Positions 27,245-38,100 of a stretch of DNA of 64,000 bases are shown here, one piece after another (position 1 is the first letter of the stretch; each line of letters begins with the position of its first letter). Location: assembly GCA_040218415.1 (NCBI GenBank), contig JAVJRN010000021.1, positions 1 through 64,000 of the forward strand. The letters are read 5' to 3'. A model generated the notes under the pieces. It made no database searches, had not been told where the DNA came from, and was given only the letters and a program-made list of their open reading frames with translations. Origin of the DNA: JAVJRN01 sp040218415 (GTDB taxonomy: Bacteria; Bacteroidota; Bacteroidia; Cytophagales; Cyclobacteriaceae). The translations under genes were made by a program, and so were the position numbers.

Positions 27245-28834
27245 TTAAAATTCACTAATACTATGAAACTTGATCTCTGGGAAGTTGTCCTCTACCATCT
27301 GTAACCATGACAGAGATTCTGCCATAAAGACCAACTTTCCTTCCTTATCTCTTGCGATATGTCGGTACTTGTCTTTCACAAAAGCGTCTAGTTTGCTTTC
27401 ATCCTTACTACTTATCCAACAAGCTTTATGAATATTGACTTGGGCAAATCTTGCTTTTGCGTTGTATTCGTTCAAGAGTCTATGTTGTAATACTTCGAAT
27501 TGGAGTGCTCCTACCGTGCCCACTACTTTTCTGGCACCCATTTCATAGGTAAATAGCTGTGCAACACCTTCGTCCATCAACTGGTTAAGCCCTTTTTCTA
27601 ATTGCTTAGATTTCATGGCATCCAGATTGATCACTTCTTTAAACAGCTCAGGAGAGAAACTTGGAATACCCTTATAACTGCTCTTTTCGCCTTCAGTGAG
27701 CGTATCGCCAATTTTGAGGTTTCCAGTATCATACAGACCCACGATATCACCGGGGTAAGCTTCGTCTACTGTTTCTTTTTGCTGAGCCATAAAGGCAGTG
27801 GCATTGGAAAATCGCAGATTTTTAGCATGTCTGACATGATAATAATTACTGCCTCTCTGAAATTTTCCCGAGCAGATCCTAGCAAAAGCAATTCTGTTTC
27901 TATGCTTAGGATCCATATTGGCATGAATCTTAAATATGAAACCAGTAAACTTTTCTTCTTCAGGATTAATGATTCGTTCTTCTGTGGCTCGTGGTATTGG
28001 AGGTGGTGCTAGGTCAATAAAGCAATCGAGCAACTCACGTATACCAAAATTATTAACGGCACTACCGAAAAAAACTGGTGCTACTTCCCCATTCAAATAT
28101 GCCTCACGATCCAATGGATCATACACCCCATTAACAAGCTCCACTTCTTCTTTCAGGGTATTTACAGCCGATTCAGACAAGTACTTTTTAAGGTTTGGAT
28201 CATCCACGCCTTTTATCTTTACTACATCGTCTACTCGCTTGCTTTTGTTGGGCTCATAAAGGTTTAAATTATTTTCATAAATATTAAAAACACCTCGAAG
28301 CGACTTTCCCATGCCTATTGGCCAGCTCATTGGGCGGACTTTGATGTTGAGCTTTTCTTCTATTTCATCGAGTAGGTCAAAAGCGTCTCGTCCTTCTCTA
28401 TCAAGCTTATTGATAAAACAGATCACAGGCGTATTTCGCATACGACACACATCCATCAACTTTTCTGTTTGCCTCTCTACCCCTTTTACACAGTCTATGA
28501 CCATGATTACGCTATCCACAGCAGTAAGTGTGCGGTAGGTATCTTCTGCAAAATCTTCGTGACCAGGGGTGTCAAGAATATTGATTTTGAGATTTTTATA
28601 CTCAAAACCCATCACGGAAGTCGCCACCGAAATACCTCGTTGCTTTTCAATGTCCATCCAGTCAGATCTGGTGCCCATGTCTATTTTATTAGACTTTACA
28701 GCACCGGCTGTCTGAATTGCACCACCAAAAAGCAGCAGTTTTTCCGTCAGCGTGGTTTTCCCAGCATCAGGGTGAGCGATAATTCCAAACGTTCGCCGTT
28801 TGTGTATTTCTTCTGTTAAAATTGACATCTGCAC
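27245..28834 (-). CDS. prfC: Peptide chain release factor 3
   Basis: A 529-residue translational GTPase that recycles RF1/RF2 after peptide release. G1 is AHPDAGKTTLTE (20-31), G3 is DTPGHEDF (about 88-95), and G4 is INKLDREGRD (about 142-151). The RF3-specific phrase TRSDWMDIEKQRGISV and the C-terminal VGTVGALQFEVLQHRL separate it from EF-G. Length is that of E. coli RF3. The start could be Met3, since MQMS gives two options six bases apart. It is followed closely by the pseudouridine synthase gene. Confidence 0.95.
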   Translation of the reverse strand: MQMSILTEEIHKRRTFGIIAHPDAGKTTLTEKLLLFGGAIQTAGAVKSNKIDMGTRSDWMDIEKQRGISVATSVMGFEYKNLKINILDTPGHEDFAEDTYRTLTAVDSVIMVIDCVKGVERQTEKLMDVCRMRNTPVICFINKLDREGRDAFDLLDEIEEKLNIKVRPMSWPIGMGKSLRGVFNIYENNLNLYEPNKSKRVDDVVKIKGVDDPNLKKYLSESAVNTLKEEVELVNGVYDPLDREAYLNGEVAPVFFGSAVNNFGIRELLDCFIDLAPPPIPRATEERIINPEEEKFTGFIFKIHANMDPKHRNRIAFARICSGKFQRGSNYYHVRHAKNLRFSNATAFMAQQKETVDEAYPGDIVGLYDTGNLKIGDTLTEGEKSSYKGIPSFSPELFKEVINLDAMKSKQLEKGLNQLMDEGVAQLFTYEMGARKVVGTVGALQFEVLQHRLLNEYNAKARFAQVNIHKACWISSKDESKLDAFVKDKYRHIARDKEGKLVFMAESLSWLQMVEDNFPEIKFHSISEF

Positions 28835-28907
28835 TTCCTACTTTGAGGCGCAAATTTAGAATATCTTTCTGTCAACTTACATATTTAACCAGAAGACCGT
28901 TCGGATA

Positions 28908-29648
28908 TCATGCCATTGTCCGTTCTTCCATCCAAGAAGGAATGTTCGCCTGCACAGTTTGCTTATGTCCACAGTAGCTACACTTATATTCCTTTTCTAA
29001 CAGTCCTTCATTGAAATCAGTTGGCTCCACGATTACCGTCTCTTTAATGTCCTTAAGTGTTCTGAAATTACACTCTTCACACACTTGGCGATGATAATGC
29101 GTCTCATACTTCTCTATTACTTTCTCCCCAGTTATTTCATTGAGCCATACATCATAGTCGGAACTAAAAGCATTTTCCTCCTCTTGCATATCTCTTGTCA
29201 AATGCGCATCTTCTTCATTCTCAGTCAGTAAAGTAAGCGGCCGACCATCAGTCGGAGAGTACATTGGCTTGAATCGGATACTATTCAGGCGCTTTTCTAA
29301 GATAAAAGGGTAGTAATATTTCAATATCACCCAGCAACTATACCCCACAGCATAGGCTATAATCACCGCAAAAAAGCTAACAAATAGATAATGATATAAA
29401 CTCATATCCTTACCCATCCATTGAGAAGCACCATAAAAGAATAGAAGGCCTACACCCACGGAAAAATAGTAAGAGGCTTTGCGCAATCTTCTAGACTCTT
29501 CTGCTGCTGCTAACTTATACCTTTCCGTTCTTCGTTCTACTTTTTTTAATTCCATGTAATATTTTAATTGAATAAAAAAAGCCATTGCAAAGCATGACAA
29601 TCCTGCGAAAAGAATTATCTGAAGCCAATTATCTGCCAGTGTTTCCAT
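28908..29648 (-). CDS. Membrane protein with C-terminal zinc-ribbon
   Basis: I do not recognise a named family. The 246-residue protein has hydrophobic helices at about 10-28, 60-76 and 86-110, with a charged amphipathic stretch between the first two. The C-terminal part holds two Cys pairs, C190-x2-C193 (CEEC) and C223-x2-C226 (CSYC), as in a zinc ribbon. A spacer rich in Glu and Asp (142-170) joins membrane and zinc domains. It is transcribed divergently from the small membrane gene at 29813. Confidence 0.65.
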   Translation of the reverse strand: METLADNWLQIILFAGLSCFAMAFFIQLKYYMELKKVERRTERYKLAAAEESRRLRKASYYFSVGVGLLFFYGASQWMGKDMSLYHYLFVSFFAVIIAYAVGYSCWVILKYYYPFILEKRLNSIRFKPMYSPTDGRPLTLLTENEEDAHLTRDMQEEENAFSSDYDVWLNEITGEKVIEKYETHYHRQVCEECNFRTLKDIKETVIVEPTDFNEGLLEKEYKCSYCGHKQTVQANIPSWMEERTMA

Positions 29649-29723
29649 GATTTTAATGTTTGATATATCATTAAAGTAACTAAATCCAAAAAAAACAAGC
29701 GATGAGCATTCTTAGCCTTCAAA

Positions 29724-29737
29724 CTGATAGATATCAG
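29724..29737. promoter_or_regulatory. Short dyad in a divergent intergenic region
   Basis: CTGATA and TATCAG face each other across two bases. It lies between two divergent membrane-protein genes, so it could be an operator serving both. No promoter match was seen beside it, and a 6-bp dyad can arise by chance. Confidence 0.2.
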
Positions 29738-29812
29738 CTTTCACACAGATTATCGGGTTTAGTGAGTACTCGTATATATTGCACTATTATTTTACTTTAT
29801 TGACAAACAAAC

Positions 29813-30001
29813 ATGCGTAAACCAATCCGATATCTTCTCTATTTCATTATTGGAATTGCCATTTTCTATTCGTTGAAGCAAGAAGGAAATGAGGAGACCA
29901 TTACAACCATTCATGAATACGCACCTGCTATTATAATTGGTGTTTTCGCCCTACTCCTAGTCGTACGTAGTGTTATTGAAAAGAAAAGCCGAGAAAAATA
30001 G
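29813..30001 (+). CDS. Small two-helix membrane protein
   Basis: A 62-residue protein with hydrophobic helices at about 6-20 and 36-54 joined by an acidic turn (QEGNEETITTIHEY) and ending in basic EKKSREK. By the positive-inside rule both ends face the cytoplasm. I recognise no family. It has an ATG start and stands alone between a divergent gene and dnaK, 254 bases upstream of dnaK. Coding status rests on helix pattern and length only. Confidence 0.5.
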   Translation: MRKPIRYLLYFIIGIAIFYSLKQEGNEETITTIHEYAPAIIIGVFALLLVVRSVIEKKSREK

Positions 30002-30128
30002 AATTTTGTCTCTTTCAGAATGACTCCATGCCATTTGATAGTTTGAGCCTTTTTGGCAAAACCCTCCAACTTATTATTTATTCCTTTCTCACCGTCCTTA
30101 AATAAATCGCTTCAGAAAGTATAAGCTC

Positions 30129-30199
30129 CTTGACATCTCTTATCAAGTTTAACACAAATCCAAACATGTCATTGTGTCAGGTGATTCCTTTTGGCACAA
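30129..30199 (+). promoter_or_regulatory. dnaK upstream region with two inverted repeats
   Basis: CTTGA-N9-TCAAG (30129-30147) and TTGTGTCA (30172-30179) against TGGCACAA (30192-30199, one mismatch) lie 55-130 bases above dnaK. The first has the nine-base spacing of the HrcA site CIRCE but not its sequence. Either could be a heat-shock operator. No CIRCE and no clear TAnnTTTG box was found. Confidence 0.25.
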
Positions 30200-30255
30200 C
30201 CATTGTCATAAAAAGGACGAACGGAAATTAATTGAGCTTTAAATAAGATATAATA

Positions 30256-32187
30256 ATGGGAAAAATTATCGGTATAGACTTAGGTACTACCAATTCTTGT
30301 GTGGCGGTAATGGAAGGGAACGAACCTGTCGTTATTCAAAATAGCGAAGGAAGACGAACCACACCATCAATCGTTGCTTTTTTAGATAATGGTAATGGAG
30401 AAAGAAAAGTAGGTGATCCTGCGAAAAGACAGGCCATCACTAATCCACAGAATACGATTAGCTCTGTGAAGAGATTCATGGGGAAAAAGTTTTCTGAGGT
30501 TTCTGAAGAAAAGAAAAACATGTCATACGGTTTGGAAGCTGGCGCGAATGATGTCGTCAGAGTAAAAATCGGGGATAGAAATTATACTCCTCAAGAGATT
30601 TCAGCAATGATCCTTCAGAAAATGAAGTCCACAGCTGAAGACTTTTTAGGACAAGAAGTAACAGAGGCGGTAATAACCGTACCTGCCTACTTTAACGACT
30701 CAGAAAGACAAGCCACAAAAGAAGCCGGTCAAATCGCAGGTCTTGTAGTAAAAAGAATCATCAACGAGCCTACAGCGGCAGCACTTGCCTACGGACTAGA
30801 CAAGAAAAACGCAGATATGAAAATAGCAGTGTATGACCTTGGTGGTGGTACATTCGATATTTCAGTTTTGGAGCTGGGAGATGGCGTTTTCGAAGTAAAA
30901 TCTACAAACGGTGATGTACACCTTGGTGGTGACGACTTTGATTCAGTCATCATCAACTGGTTGGCTGATGAATTCAAAAATGACGAAGGAATTGATCTTA
31001 AAAGGGATCCTATGGCTCTTCAAAGATTGAAAGAAGCTGCTGAGAAAGCAAAAATTGAGTTGTCTAGCTCATCTTCTACAGAAATCAATTTGCCTTATAT
31101 CATGCCTGTAGATGGTATTCCGAAGCATTTGGTAAGAACGCTGAGCAGATCAAAATTTGAGCAACTTGCAGCTGACTTGATTAGAAGATCAATGGAACCT
31201 GTAAAGGCAGCATTAAGAGATGCAGATCTATCTCCATCAGACATTGATGAAGTTATACTTGTAGGTGGATCAACACGGATTCCTAAAATTCAGGAAGAAG
31301 TAGAAAAATTCTTCGGAAAAAAACCATCGAAAGGTGTAAATCCTGATGAAGTTGTGGCTATTGGAGCGGCTATTCAAGGTGGTGTTTTAACTGGTGAAGT
31401 AAAAGATGTATTACTTCTTGATGTTACTCCTCTTTCTTTAGGTATCGAAACTATGGGTGGCGTAATGACTCGATTAATCGAATCCAATACAACAATCCCT
31501 TCAAAGAAATCGGAAACATTCTCTACTGCTGCAGATAATCAGCCTTCCGTGGAAATTCACGTATTGCAAGGTGAAAGACCAATGGCTAAAGACAACAGAA
31601 GTATTGGACGATTCCATTTGGATGGTATTCCTCCATCGCCAAGAGGTGTCCCACAGATCGAAGTAACTTTCGATATAGATGCCAATGGTATTCTTAGTGT
31701 GTCAGCAAAAGATAAAGGCACAGGTAAAGAGCAAAACATTAGAATCGAGGCTTCTTCTGGATTATCAGAAGAGGAAATCGAAAAAATGAGACAAGAAGCT
31801 CAAGCCAACGCTGATTCGGATAAAGCGGCCAAGGAGCAAGTAGAGAAAATGAATCAAGCTGATTCTTTGATATTCCAAACGGAAAGTCAACTGAAAGAAT
31901 ATGGAGATAAACTTTCTTCTGCAAATAAAACAGCTGTAGAAGGTGCTTTAACCAAGCTAAAAGAATCGCATGCTGCCAAAGATATGGCTGGAATAGACTC
32001 TGGGTTGGGAGCATTGAACGCTGCATGGCAAGCTGCATCTCAGGAAATATATGCTGCCCAACAGGCTGGCGATAGTGCTGGAAATGCACAAGGAGCAGAC
32101 CCAACTGGTGGAGCAAATCAAGAAGGAGGATCTGACACAGACGTGTCTGATGTAGAATTCGAAGAGGTAGAAGACGAGAAAAAATAA
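30256..32187 (+). CDS. dnaK: Molecular chaperone DnaK (Hsp70)
   Basis: A 643-residue Hsp70. The nucleotide domain starts GIDLGTTNSCVAVMEG and has the signature VYDLGGGTFDISVLELG; the substrate domain begins after the linker DVLLLDVTPLSLGIE. The lid ends in the conserved acidic tail SDVEFEEVEDEKK. It binds exposed hydrophobic peptides and works with DnaJ and GrpE, neither of which is nearby. A strong terminator hairpin follows at 32211. It is a monocistronic unit. Confidence 0.98.
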   Translation: MGKIIGIDLGTTNSCVAVMEGNEPVVIQNSEGRRTTPSIVAFLDNGNGERKVGDPAKRQAITNPQNTISSVKRFMGKKFSEVSEEKKNMSYGLEAGANDVVRVKIGDRNYTPQEISAMILQKMKSTAEDFLGQEVTEAVITVPAYFNDSERQATKEAGQIAGLVVKRIINEPTAAALAYGLDKKNADMKIAVYDLGGGTFDISVLELGDGVFEVKSTNGDVHLGGDDFDSVIINWLADEFKNDEGIDLKRDPMALQRLKEAAEKAKIELSSSSSTEINLPYIMPVDGIPKHLVRTLSRSKFEQLAADLIRRSMEPVKAALRDADLSPSDIDEVILVGGSTRIPKIQEEVEKFFGKKPSKGVNPDEVVAIGAAIQGGVLTGEVKDVLLLDVTPLSLGIETMGGVMTRLIESNTTIPSKKSETFSTAADNQPSVEIHVLQGERPMAKDNRSIGRFHLDGIPPSPRGVPQIEVTFDIDANGILSVSAKDKGTGKEQNIRIEASSGLSEEEIEKMRQEAQANADSDKAAKEQVEKMNQADSLIFQTESQLKEYGDKLSSANKTAVEGALTKLKESHAAKDMAGIDSGLGALNAAWQAASQEIYAAQQAGDSAGNAQGADPTGGANQEGGSDTDVSDVEFEEVEDEKK

Positions 32188-32210
32188 GTCTTCGCCCTAT
32201 TTTATAGATG

Positions 32211-32250
32211 AAATCCTCATGCTGATTGGCATGGGGATTTTTTATTTTTA
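32211..32250 (+). terminator. Intrinsic terminator of dnaK
   Basis: AAATCCTCATGC (32211-32222) pairs with GCATGGGGATTT (32229-32240), 12 bp with one G-T wobble, around loop TGATTG. The right arm runs into TTTATTTTTA. It begins 23 bases after the dnaK stop. Confidence 0.85.
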
Positions 32251-32310
32251 AGCTCAAATGAAAAGGTATTCTCGTGAGCATCGCTATTTTACAAATTCAA
32301 AAAAATCAAG

Positions 32311-33081
32311 TTGAATAGCTGTTGGAAAAAACATATTACGAGTCCAATTATTAATTATTTTGGCCAACGAATTGCCGAAAAGCATTTTTCTCAAGCCCCT
32401 ATTTTGATTGGTGGGTGTGGGCGATCGGGAACCAGCCTGCTTCTTTCCATCCTTTCCGCACATTCAACAGTGTTTGCCTTTCCTCATGAGGTGGACGCTC
32501 ACACATCCTGGATCGAGCGAGATGGCACATTCGTTCCAGAAAGAATCGATCGGCTGCACAGATATTTGATCAAAACAAAGATTCCGAAAAATGCTAATCG
32601 CTGGTGCGAAAAGCGTCCATACAACGTCAGATATATCAAACAGATATTGTCGTATTACGGTACAAATTGCAAAATCATTCATATCGTTCGCGATCCACGG
32701 GCAGTTTGCACATCGTACCATCCCGAAAAGCCTGACCAATACTGGGTTACAATAGAGCGTTGGATCTCTGATGTTTCCGCAGGTTTATTATTTGAAAATC
32801 ATCCGCAGGTTTACACTTTAAAATATGAAGACTTGGTGCTCAATACGCAGTTGACCCTAGAGAGCCTTTGCCGTTTTTTAGCAATAGCCTATGATCATAA
32901 AATCAAAGACTGGCTTCACTATGCGAGTATTACAACAAATCGTGCGTGGTTTGATGAACTCGGAGAAATACGAACTGAATCGCTCCACAAATGGAAAAAG
33001 CCTGAACACCATCTACATATTCAGGACATATTGAATCATAAAGAAGTGCCTTCTTTAATGAAGCGGCTAGGTTATTCTTAG
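32311..33081 (+). CDS. Sulfotransferase family protein
   Basis: A 256-residue sulfotransferase-fold protein that would move sulfate from PAPS to a carbohydrate or other acceptor. The 5'-phosphosulfate loop is GGCGRSGTSLLLSIL (34-48); the 3'-phosphate site is HIVRDPRAVCTSY around residues 128-140. The start at 32311 is a TTG; no ATG gives a full N-terminus, so the true start is uncertain. There is no signal peptide. It follows the dnaK terminator by 61 bases and is convergent with the SusE-like gene. The acceptor is unknown. Confidence 0.75.
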   Translation: MNSCWKKHITSPIINYFGQRIAEKHFSQAPILIGGCGRSGTSLLLSILSAHSTVFAFPHEVDAHTSWIERDGTFVPERIDRLHRYLIKTKIPKNANRWCEKRPYNVRYIKQILSYYGTNCKIIHIVRDPRAVCTSYHPEKPDQYWVTIERWISDVSAGLLFENHPQVYTLKYEDLVLNTQLTLESLCRFLAIAYDHKIKDWLHYASITTNRAWFDELGEIRTESLHKWKKPEHHLHIQDILNHKEVPSLMKRLGYS

Positions 33082-33169
33082 TGAAGATTAAAGCGTAGAA
33101 TCATGTCAATTTAGAGTGAGTTTTATTCCCGCACTTATCTTACAGGCAAGCTCCAATTCAAAACACAAA

Positions 33170-33197
33170 AAAACCCTAACGAAATCGCTAGGGTTTT
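33170..33197. terminator. Bidirectional terminator
   Basis: AAAACCCTAACG (33170-33181) pairs with CGCTAGGGTTTT (33186-33197) with one mismatch and a 4-base loop. A-rich sequence lies on its left and T-rich sequence on its right, so it can end both the sulfotransferase (plus) and the SusE-like gene (minus). Confidence 0.85.
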
Positions 33198-33216
33198 AAT
33201 TTTGGGTTAATAAATA

Positions 33217-34911
33217 TTATTGGATGGTATACGTATATCCATTTTGAGAATCTAAAGTCAGTGTAATAGTGAAATTACCTGCATTAGGAACATTAATGTT
33301 CGCACCATCTCCATTTGGATTAAAGTCTAGTACGCCATCTTCTGGATCCCAGTCTCCATAATTGATCGCCCAATCGTCATTTTCTCTAAACTTCATCTGA
33401 CCTACCACTAAGTCAGTAGTAATTGACCAAGCATAACTTCCTTTTGTCGCACTTACTAGTGTCATATTAGTATCCGCATCCCAGCCACCTGGAGTAGCAT
33501 CACCGATAATACCAAACTCAGAAGCAGTTGTACTCCATGTTCCGCTGATAAAATTAACGTCAACTCTGTAGAAACCATCAGCAGCCACCGTAACATTACT
33601 TTCACCATCTTGAACAACAGTACCGTCACCTCCGTCACCGTAATCACCATCAAATCCTGTATTTGTAGGTAGAAACTTAAATCCGTCTCCGGCTACAGTT
33701 AAGTATTGATATGTTCTAAAGACTCCCTCACTAACAACTTCAAAAGCTGTAGCATCTGCAGCTGTCCATCCAGCTCCAGTAGATCCACCAACGAGGTAAA
33801 GTTGACTAGGGAATAAACCTCTTAAGAATGTAAACTTATAACCTTCGGTATCATCATTAAACTCTACAGTATAATAACCTTCTGTCCATGTGTCAGGGAT
33901 TACATATGCAGGCCCACCTGAAGTGGCAGTTGTATCGGATGCGTCTGCGTCACCATACACTTTTCCTCCACCACCAAGATTTGCGTCTTCTGAAAAGAAA
34001 ACCTGATTACCAGGTGTTAAGATTATCTCTTCCAATATCCAAGTATTGTCAGAATCAAGTCTAAAAGCCTCGTCATCAGATGCAACGAATCCTGTTCTGC
34101 TCGTTAATAGGTAGAGTTCAGAAAGATTTTGTTGTAATGCAACCAAAGGCTCAAAAGTATAGCTCAAAGTTTCATCATTGAAAGTCACTTTATAATCTCC
34201 TTTAAACTCACAGAAAGTGTCATTTCCTGGGCCATTGAATACTGCCGCAACGCCATCACATTCAGGATCAGAATATGCATTGGAACCATCGGCAAAAGAT
34301 GGAGAAGTAGAAAATTTAAATCCATCTCCAGAGCCAACACCTTTTAATTCATCCAGTTGCCAGATGTTATCAGCTACAAGGGTGAACTCATAGTCCCCTC
34401 TATCGCTTCCATCTTCTGCTCCACCCCAACCAGTGAAACCACCAAGAATCCAGAGACTTGCAATATTTGCATTGAAAGGAAGATCAAAAACTGAAAAAGC
34501 TTGGTCAAATGGCGCACTACTCAAGTTTGCTATATCAGTAGCAACTACAGTAATCGTATAATTCGCAACCGCCAATGCTGCTGAACCATTCTCCGCTGCT
34601 GCCCAACCTACGCTATCCGCTGTACCAGAAACAGGAATAGTAACTGATCCAAGTTCAACTCCGGCCGAATCTTTCAACGTGATCGAAACAGACTGCAAAG
34701 GAGACTGCTCCCCATCGGAGACTTTTACTGTAATATCAAACCCCTCACCAACCTTCACAGGTCCGTTCGGTGTTACCTCGTTGACCACTGGTGGTATGTC
34801 CAGGGTGTCAAAGCTGCCTGTGATTTCTTCATCATCACAAGCCATGATCAAACCAAACACTAGGATTGGTGCAATCAGATTAGCTAAAATTTTCTTCATA
34901 CTTCTTAACAT
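33217..34911 (-). CDS. SusE/SusF-like starch-binding lipoprotein
   Basis: A 564-residue lipoprotein; the lipobox GLIMAC ends at Cys25 and is followed by acidic DDEE, a pattern seen on surface-exposed Bacteroidota lipoproteins. After an Ig-like domain (about 40-145) come four similar carbohydrate-binding modules starting near residues 150, 265, 370 and 465; examples are SLWILGGFTGWG, QLYLVGGSTGAGW and EFGIIGDATPGGWD. The modules resemble SusE/SusF starch-binding domains. No SusC or SusD gene is present here, which is unusual. It is divergent from the secreted amylase at 35131, so the two are probably co-regulated for alpha-glucan capture. Met5 (34899) is an alternative start. Confidence 0.8.
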   Translation of the reverse strand: MLRSMKKILANLIAPILVFGLIMACDDEEITGSFDTLDIPPVVNEVTPNGPVKVGEGFDITVKVSDGEQSPLQSVSITLKDSAGVELGSVTIPVSGTADSVGWAAAENGSAALAVANYTITVVATDIANLSSAPFDQAFSVFDLPFNANIASLWILGGFTGWGGAEDGSDRGDYEFTLVADNIWQLDELKGVGSGDGFKFSTSPSFADGSNAYSDPECDGVAAVFNGPGNDTFCEFKGDYKVTFNDETLSYTFEPLVALQQNLSELYLLTSRTGFVASDDEAFRLDSDNTWILEEIILTPGNQVFFSEDANLGGGGKVYGDADASDTTATSGGPAYVIPDTWTEGYYTVEFNDDTEGYKFTFLRGLFPSQLYLVGGSTGAGWTAADATAFEVVSEGVFRTYQYLTVAGDGFKFLPTNTGFDGDYGDGGDGTVVQDGESNVTVAADGFYRVDVNFISGTWSTTASEFGIIGDATPGGWDADTNMTLVSATKGSYAWSITTDLVVGQMKFRENDDWAINYGDWDPEDGVLDFNPNGDGANINVPNAGNFTITLTLDSQNGYTYTIQ

Positions 34912-34969
34912 TAATTTTTACAACATTACTCAATGAACGATCTTTTCATCGCCCTATTTCAAATTTAAA

Positions 34970-34977
34970 ATAATGTA
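34970..34977 (-). promoter_or_regulatory. Candidate -7 box for the SusE-like gene
   Basis: The minus strand reads TAAATTTG, matching TAnnTTTG, 59 bases above the start at 34911. No TTG lies at the expected distance, so support is partial. This is the 219-base region shared with the divergent amylase gene. Confidence 0.35.
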
Positions 34978-35130
34978 ATTATCTCAAAATTTGACTTAAT
35001 AACCATATGTTTTTTAATCCTTTTTTAATGCAATCGTTTGTAAAAATCATTTTGCTTAAGAAAAGGAGAAACTTCTGGATTAATCCTCTTTTCTGCAATA
35101 TTTTACGAGCAAATTAAAGTGTGAAGAAGT

Positions 35131-38100
35131 ATGAAGAGATTATCAATTATTATGATTCTGCTACTAACAACAAGTAGCATATATGCACAAATGATTAGTT
35201 TGACTCCCTCCGATGCGGATGGGAACGAAGAAGTAACCATCATTTTTGATGCTACGGTAGGAAACGGAGAGCTCGTTGATGCCGAAAAAGTTTATTGTCA
35301 TTTGGGGGTGATCACAAGTGGACCTAATGGTACAGATTGGCAAAATGTAGTGGGTAACTGGGGACAAGATGATGGTATAGGAGAAATGACCAAGGTCAGT
35401 GGAGAGGCAAACAAGTGGGAATTAACATTATCCCCGAGCGCGCGAGCCTACACTAATACGCCAGAAGGGCAAACCATTTTCAGATTATCTATGGTTTTTC
35501 GGAGTGCCGACGGGGCAGTAAAGGGAACTCAGGTAACTGGAGATTATCCTTGGGGTACAGTTGATGGTAACCTTGACAATTATGTGGACTTGGATGTAGA
35601 AGCTTACATTAACATCACCGCGCCGCAGTTCAATGATGCTTTTCTTGTGAGTGGTGATGTTTTAGAAATTAGAGGGGATCTTTCAGGAACCGCTTCTGCA
35701 TTAACCATCAAAGTAACCGAAGGAGGGAATATTACTACCGAAAACCAAACGAACGTAAGTACACTTTCTTATGACTATGCTCCAGCCGGAGAAGGCGAAA
35801 TTGTCATAGATGTAAGTGGAGTGATTAATGGAATCTCCGTGGAAGCATCTAAAACAGTCAACGTCAGCTTGAGAAACGCAAATAATGTAGCAGCACTTCC
35901 TTCTGGCGTAATCAAGGGAATCAACTATGATGCAAATGATGACACCAAGGTGACGCTCGTACTGCAAGCGCCTGGTAAGGATTTTATTTATGTTGTTGGA
36001 GATTTCACCGATTGGAATGTCAGTTCCTCTTATCAAATGAACGTCACCCCTGATGGAGAGCTTTTTTGGTTAGAAATAACTGGACTTACCGCAGGAAAAG
36101 AATATGTGTTTCAATATTGGATAAATGGCACGGAAGCCCGTGTTGGAGATTCATATGCTGAAAAAATAGCGGATCCGTGGAATGATTCCTTTATTCCGGA
36201 CGAAGTATATCCTTCAAGCCAAATACCCGCATATGACAAGCAAGAATACCAAATAGCCAGTGTATTGCAAACAGCACAAACACCATATGAATGGGCGGCC
36301 AGCGAAAGCACTTGGAAGCGTCCAAAGCAAAATGAGTTAGTAATCTATGAGCTACTCGTGAGAGATTTTGTAGGATCTCATAGCTATAAAGATCTTATAG
36401 ATTCTTTGAGCTACCTCAAAGGATTAGGAATCAATGCCATTGAATTAATGCCTATTATGGAATTTGAAGGAAACGAAAGTTGGGGATATAACCCTATGTA
36501 TTTCTTTGCTCCTGATAAATTCTACGGCACGGAAAATGACTTGAAAAAATTTATAGAGGCAGCTCACCAGCAAGGCATTGCTGTTATCCTTGACATGGTA
36601 TTAAACCATGCTTTCGGCTTAAATCCTATGGTGAAAATGTACTGGGATCCATCGACTAACACCGTGACTGATGATAGCCCTTGGTTTAATCCTGTAGCTA
36701 CCCATCCTTTTAATGTTGGTTTCGATTTCAATCATGAAAGCAGCTATACCAAAGATTTTTTAGACACAGTAAACCACTATTGGATCAATGAGTACCACTT
36801 TGACGGTTATCGATTTGACTTGTCCAAAGGTTTTACTCAGGTAAACTCTGGTAGTGACGTAGGCGCATGGAGTTCTTATGATCCTAGTAGAATAGCCCTT
36901 CTTAAACGAATGAAAAATGAAATTCGAAAATATGATGAGACTGCCTATATTATATTAGAGCATTTTGGTGACAACCAGGAAGAGACAGAGCTGGCGCAAA
37001 ATGGCATGATTATGTGGCGAGGCAAAGGTTTTGATTATTATCAAGCCATGGGAGGCTCCTCTTCGAACTTTGCAGGTGCGGATGTTAACTCACATGTTAC
37101 TTTTATGGAAAGTCATGATGAGCAACGCTTATTATTCGAAGCATATCTCACTGGTCAATCTGTTCCCGGGTACGATACCAGAGATACATTAAACGCCCTA
37201 GAGCGTGCAAAAATGGCCGCCGCATTTTTCTTCACCCTTCCTGGTCCTAAAATGCTTTGGCAATTTGGTGAACTCGGATACGATATAGACATCAATTTTA
37301 ATGGCCGTACTGGTAATAAACCACTACCCTGGGGAGATGGGAACTTAGGCTATTATGAAAATGAGTTTCGTCAATACCTTTTGACTGTTTATAGAGAATT
37401 GTTAAACACACGAAAAACCTATTCCAATTTATGGAATAGTGGTGCCTCTAACTATGAAACAAAGCTGAGTGGTGATACTAAGTCCATCACTATTCAAAAT
37501 AGTGTGGTAGACTTTACCATTATTGGAAACTTTGGATTGGAAGAAGCTTCCATGGATCCCAATTTCAGTCACACGGGAACTTGGTATGACTATTTTTCTG
37601 GTGATGAAATAAGTGTAGCCGATGCAAATGCTGAAGTCACGTTAGCTATTGGGGAATTTCACATTTATACAGATTCAAAGATTTCTGATGGTTTTGATAA
37701 TGTCATTGCCATTTATCAAAATCCAGTAACCATCTCACCTGAGCGCTTCGGTATCAACGATGAGATTACGATCACATTTGACGCTACTCAGGCAGATCCT
37801 GACGGTACTGCTGGTCTGGTTGGCGCTAGTGAAGTGTTGTTATATTCAGGAATAGTTAAAGGAACACCGAGCAATCCACTTTCCGATATTGTAGATGGTG
37901 GAGCTGCTGGCACCATGACCAAAGTATCGGGCGAAGCTAATAAATGGGAAATTACCCTAACCCCGAAAGACTATTATGGCTTGAGTGATGACACCAACGT
38001 GTTCAAAATTGGTATGTATTTTAAAGACAGTAATGGCAACCTGGCCAAAGGCTTCCGAGGCACCACCATATTTGCAGCGGTCAATCCAAGTGGGAATATT

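Noticed and set aside
30129..30147. CIRCE element upstream of dnaK
   Set aside because: The spacing is nine bases but the arms are CTTGA/TCAAG, not the TTAGCACTC/GAGTGCTAA of CIRCE.
31739..32281. Long open frame antisense to the dnaK 3' end
   Set aside because: It lies almost wholly inside dnaK on the other strand, has no recognisable domain and follows dnaK codon structure.
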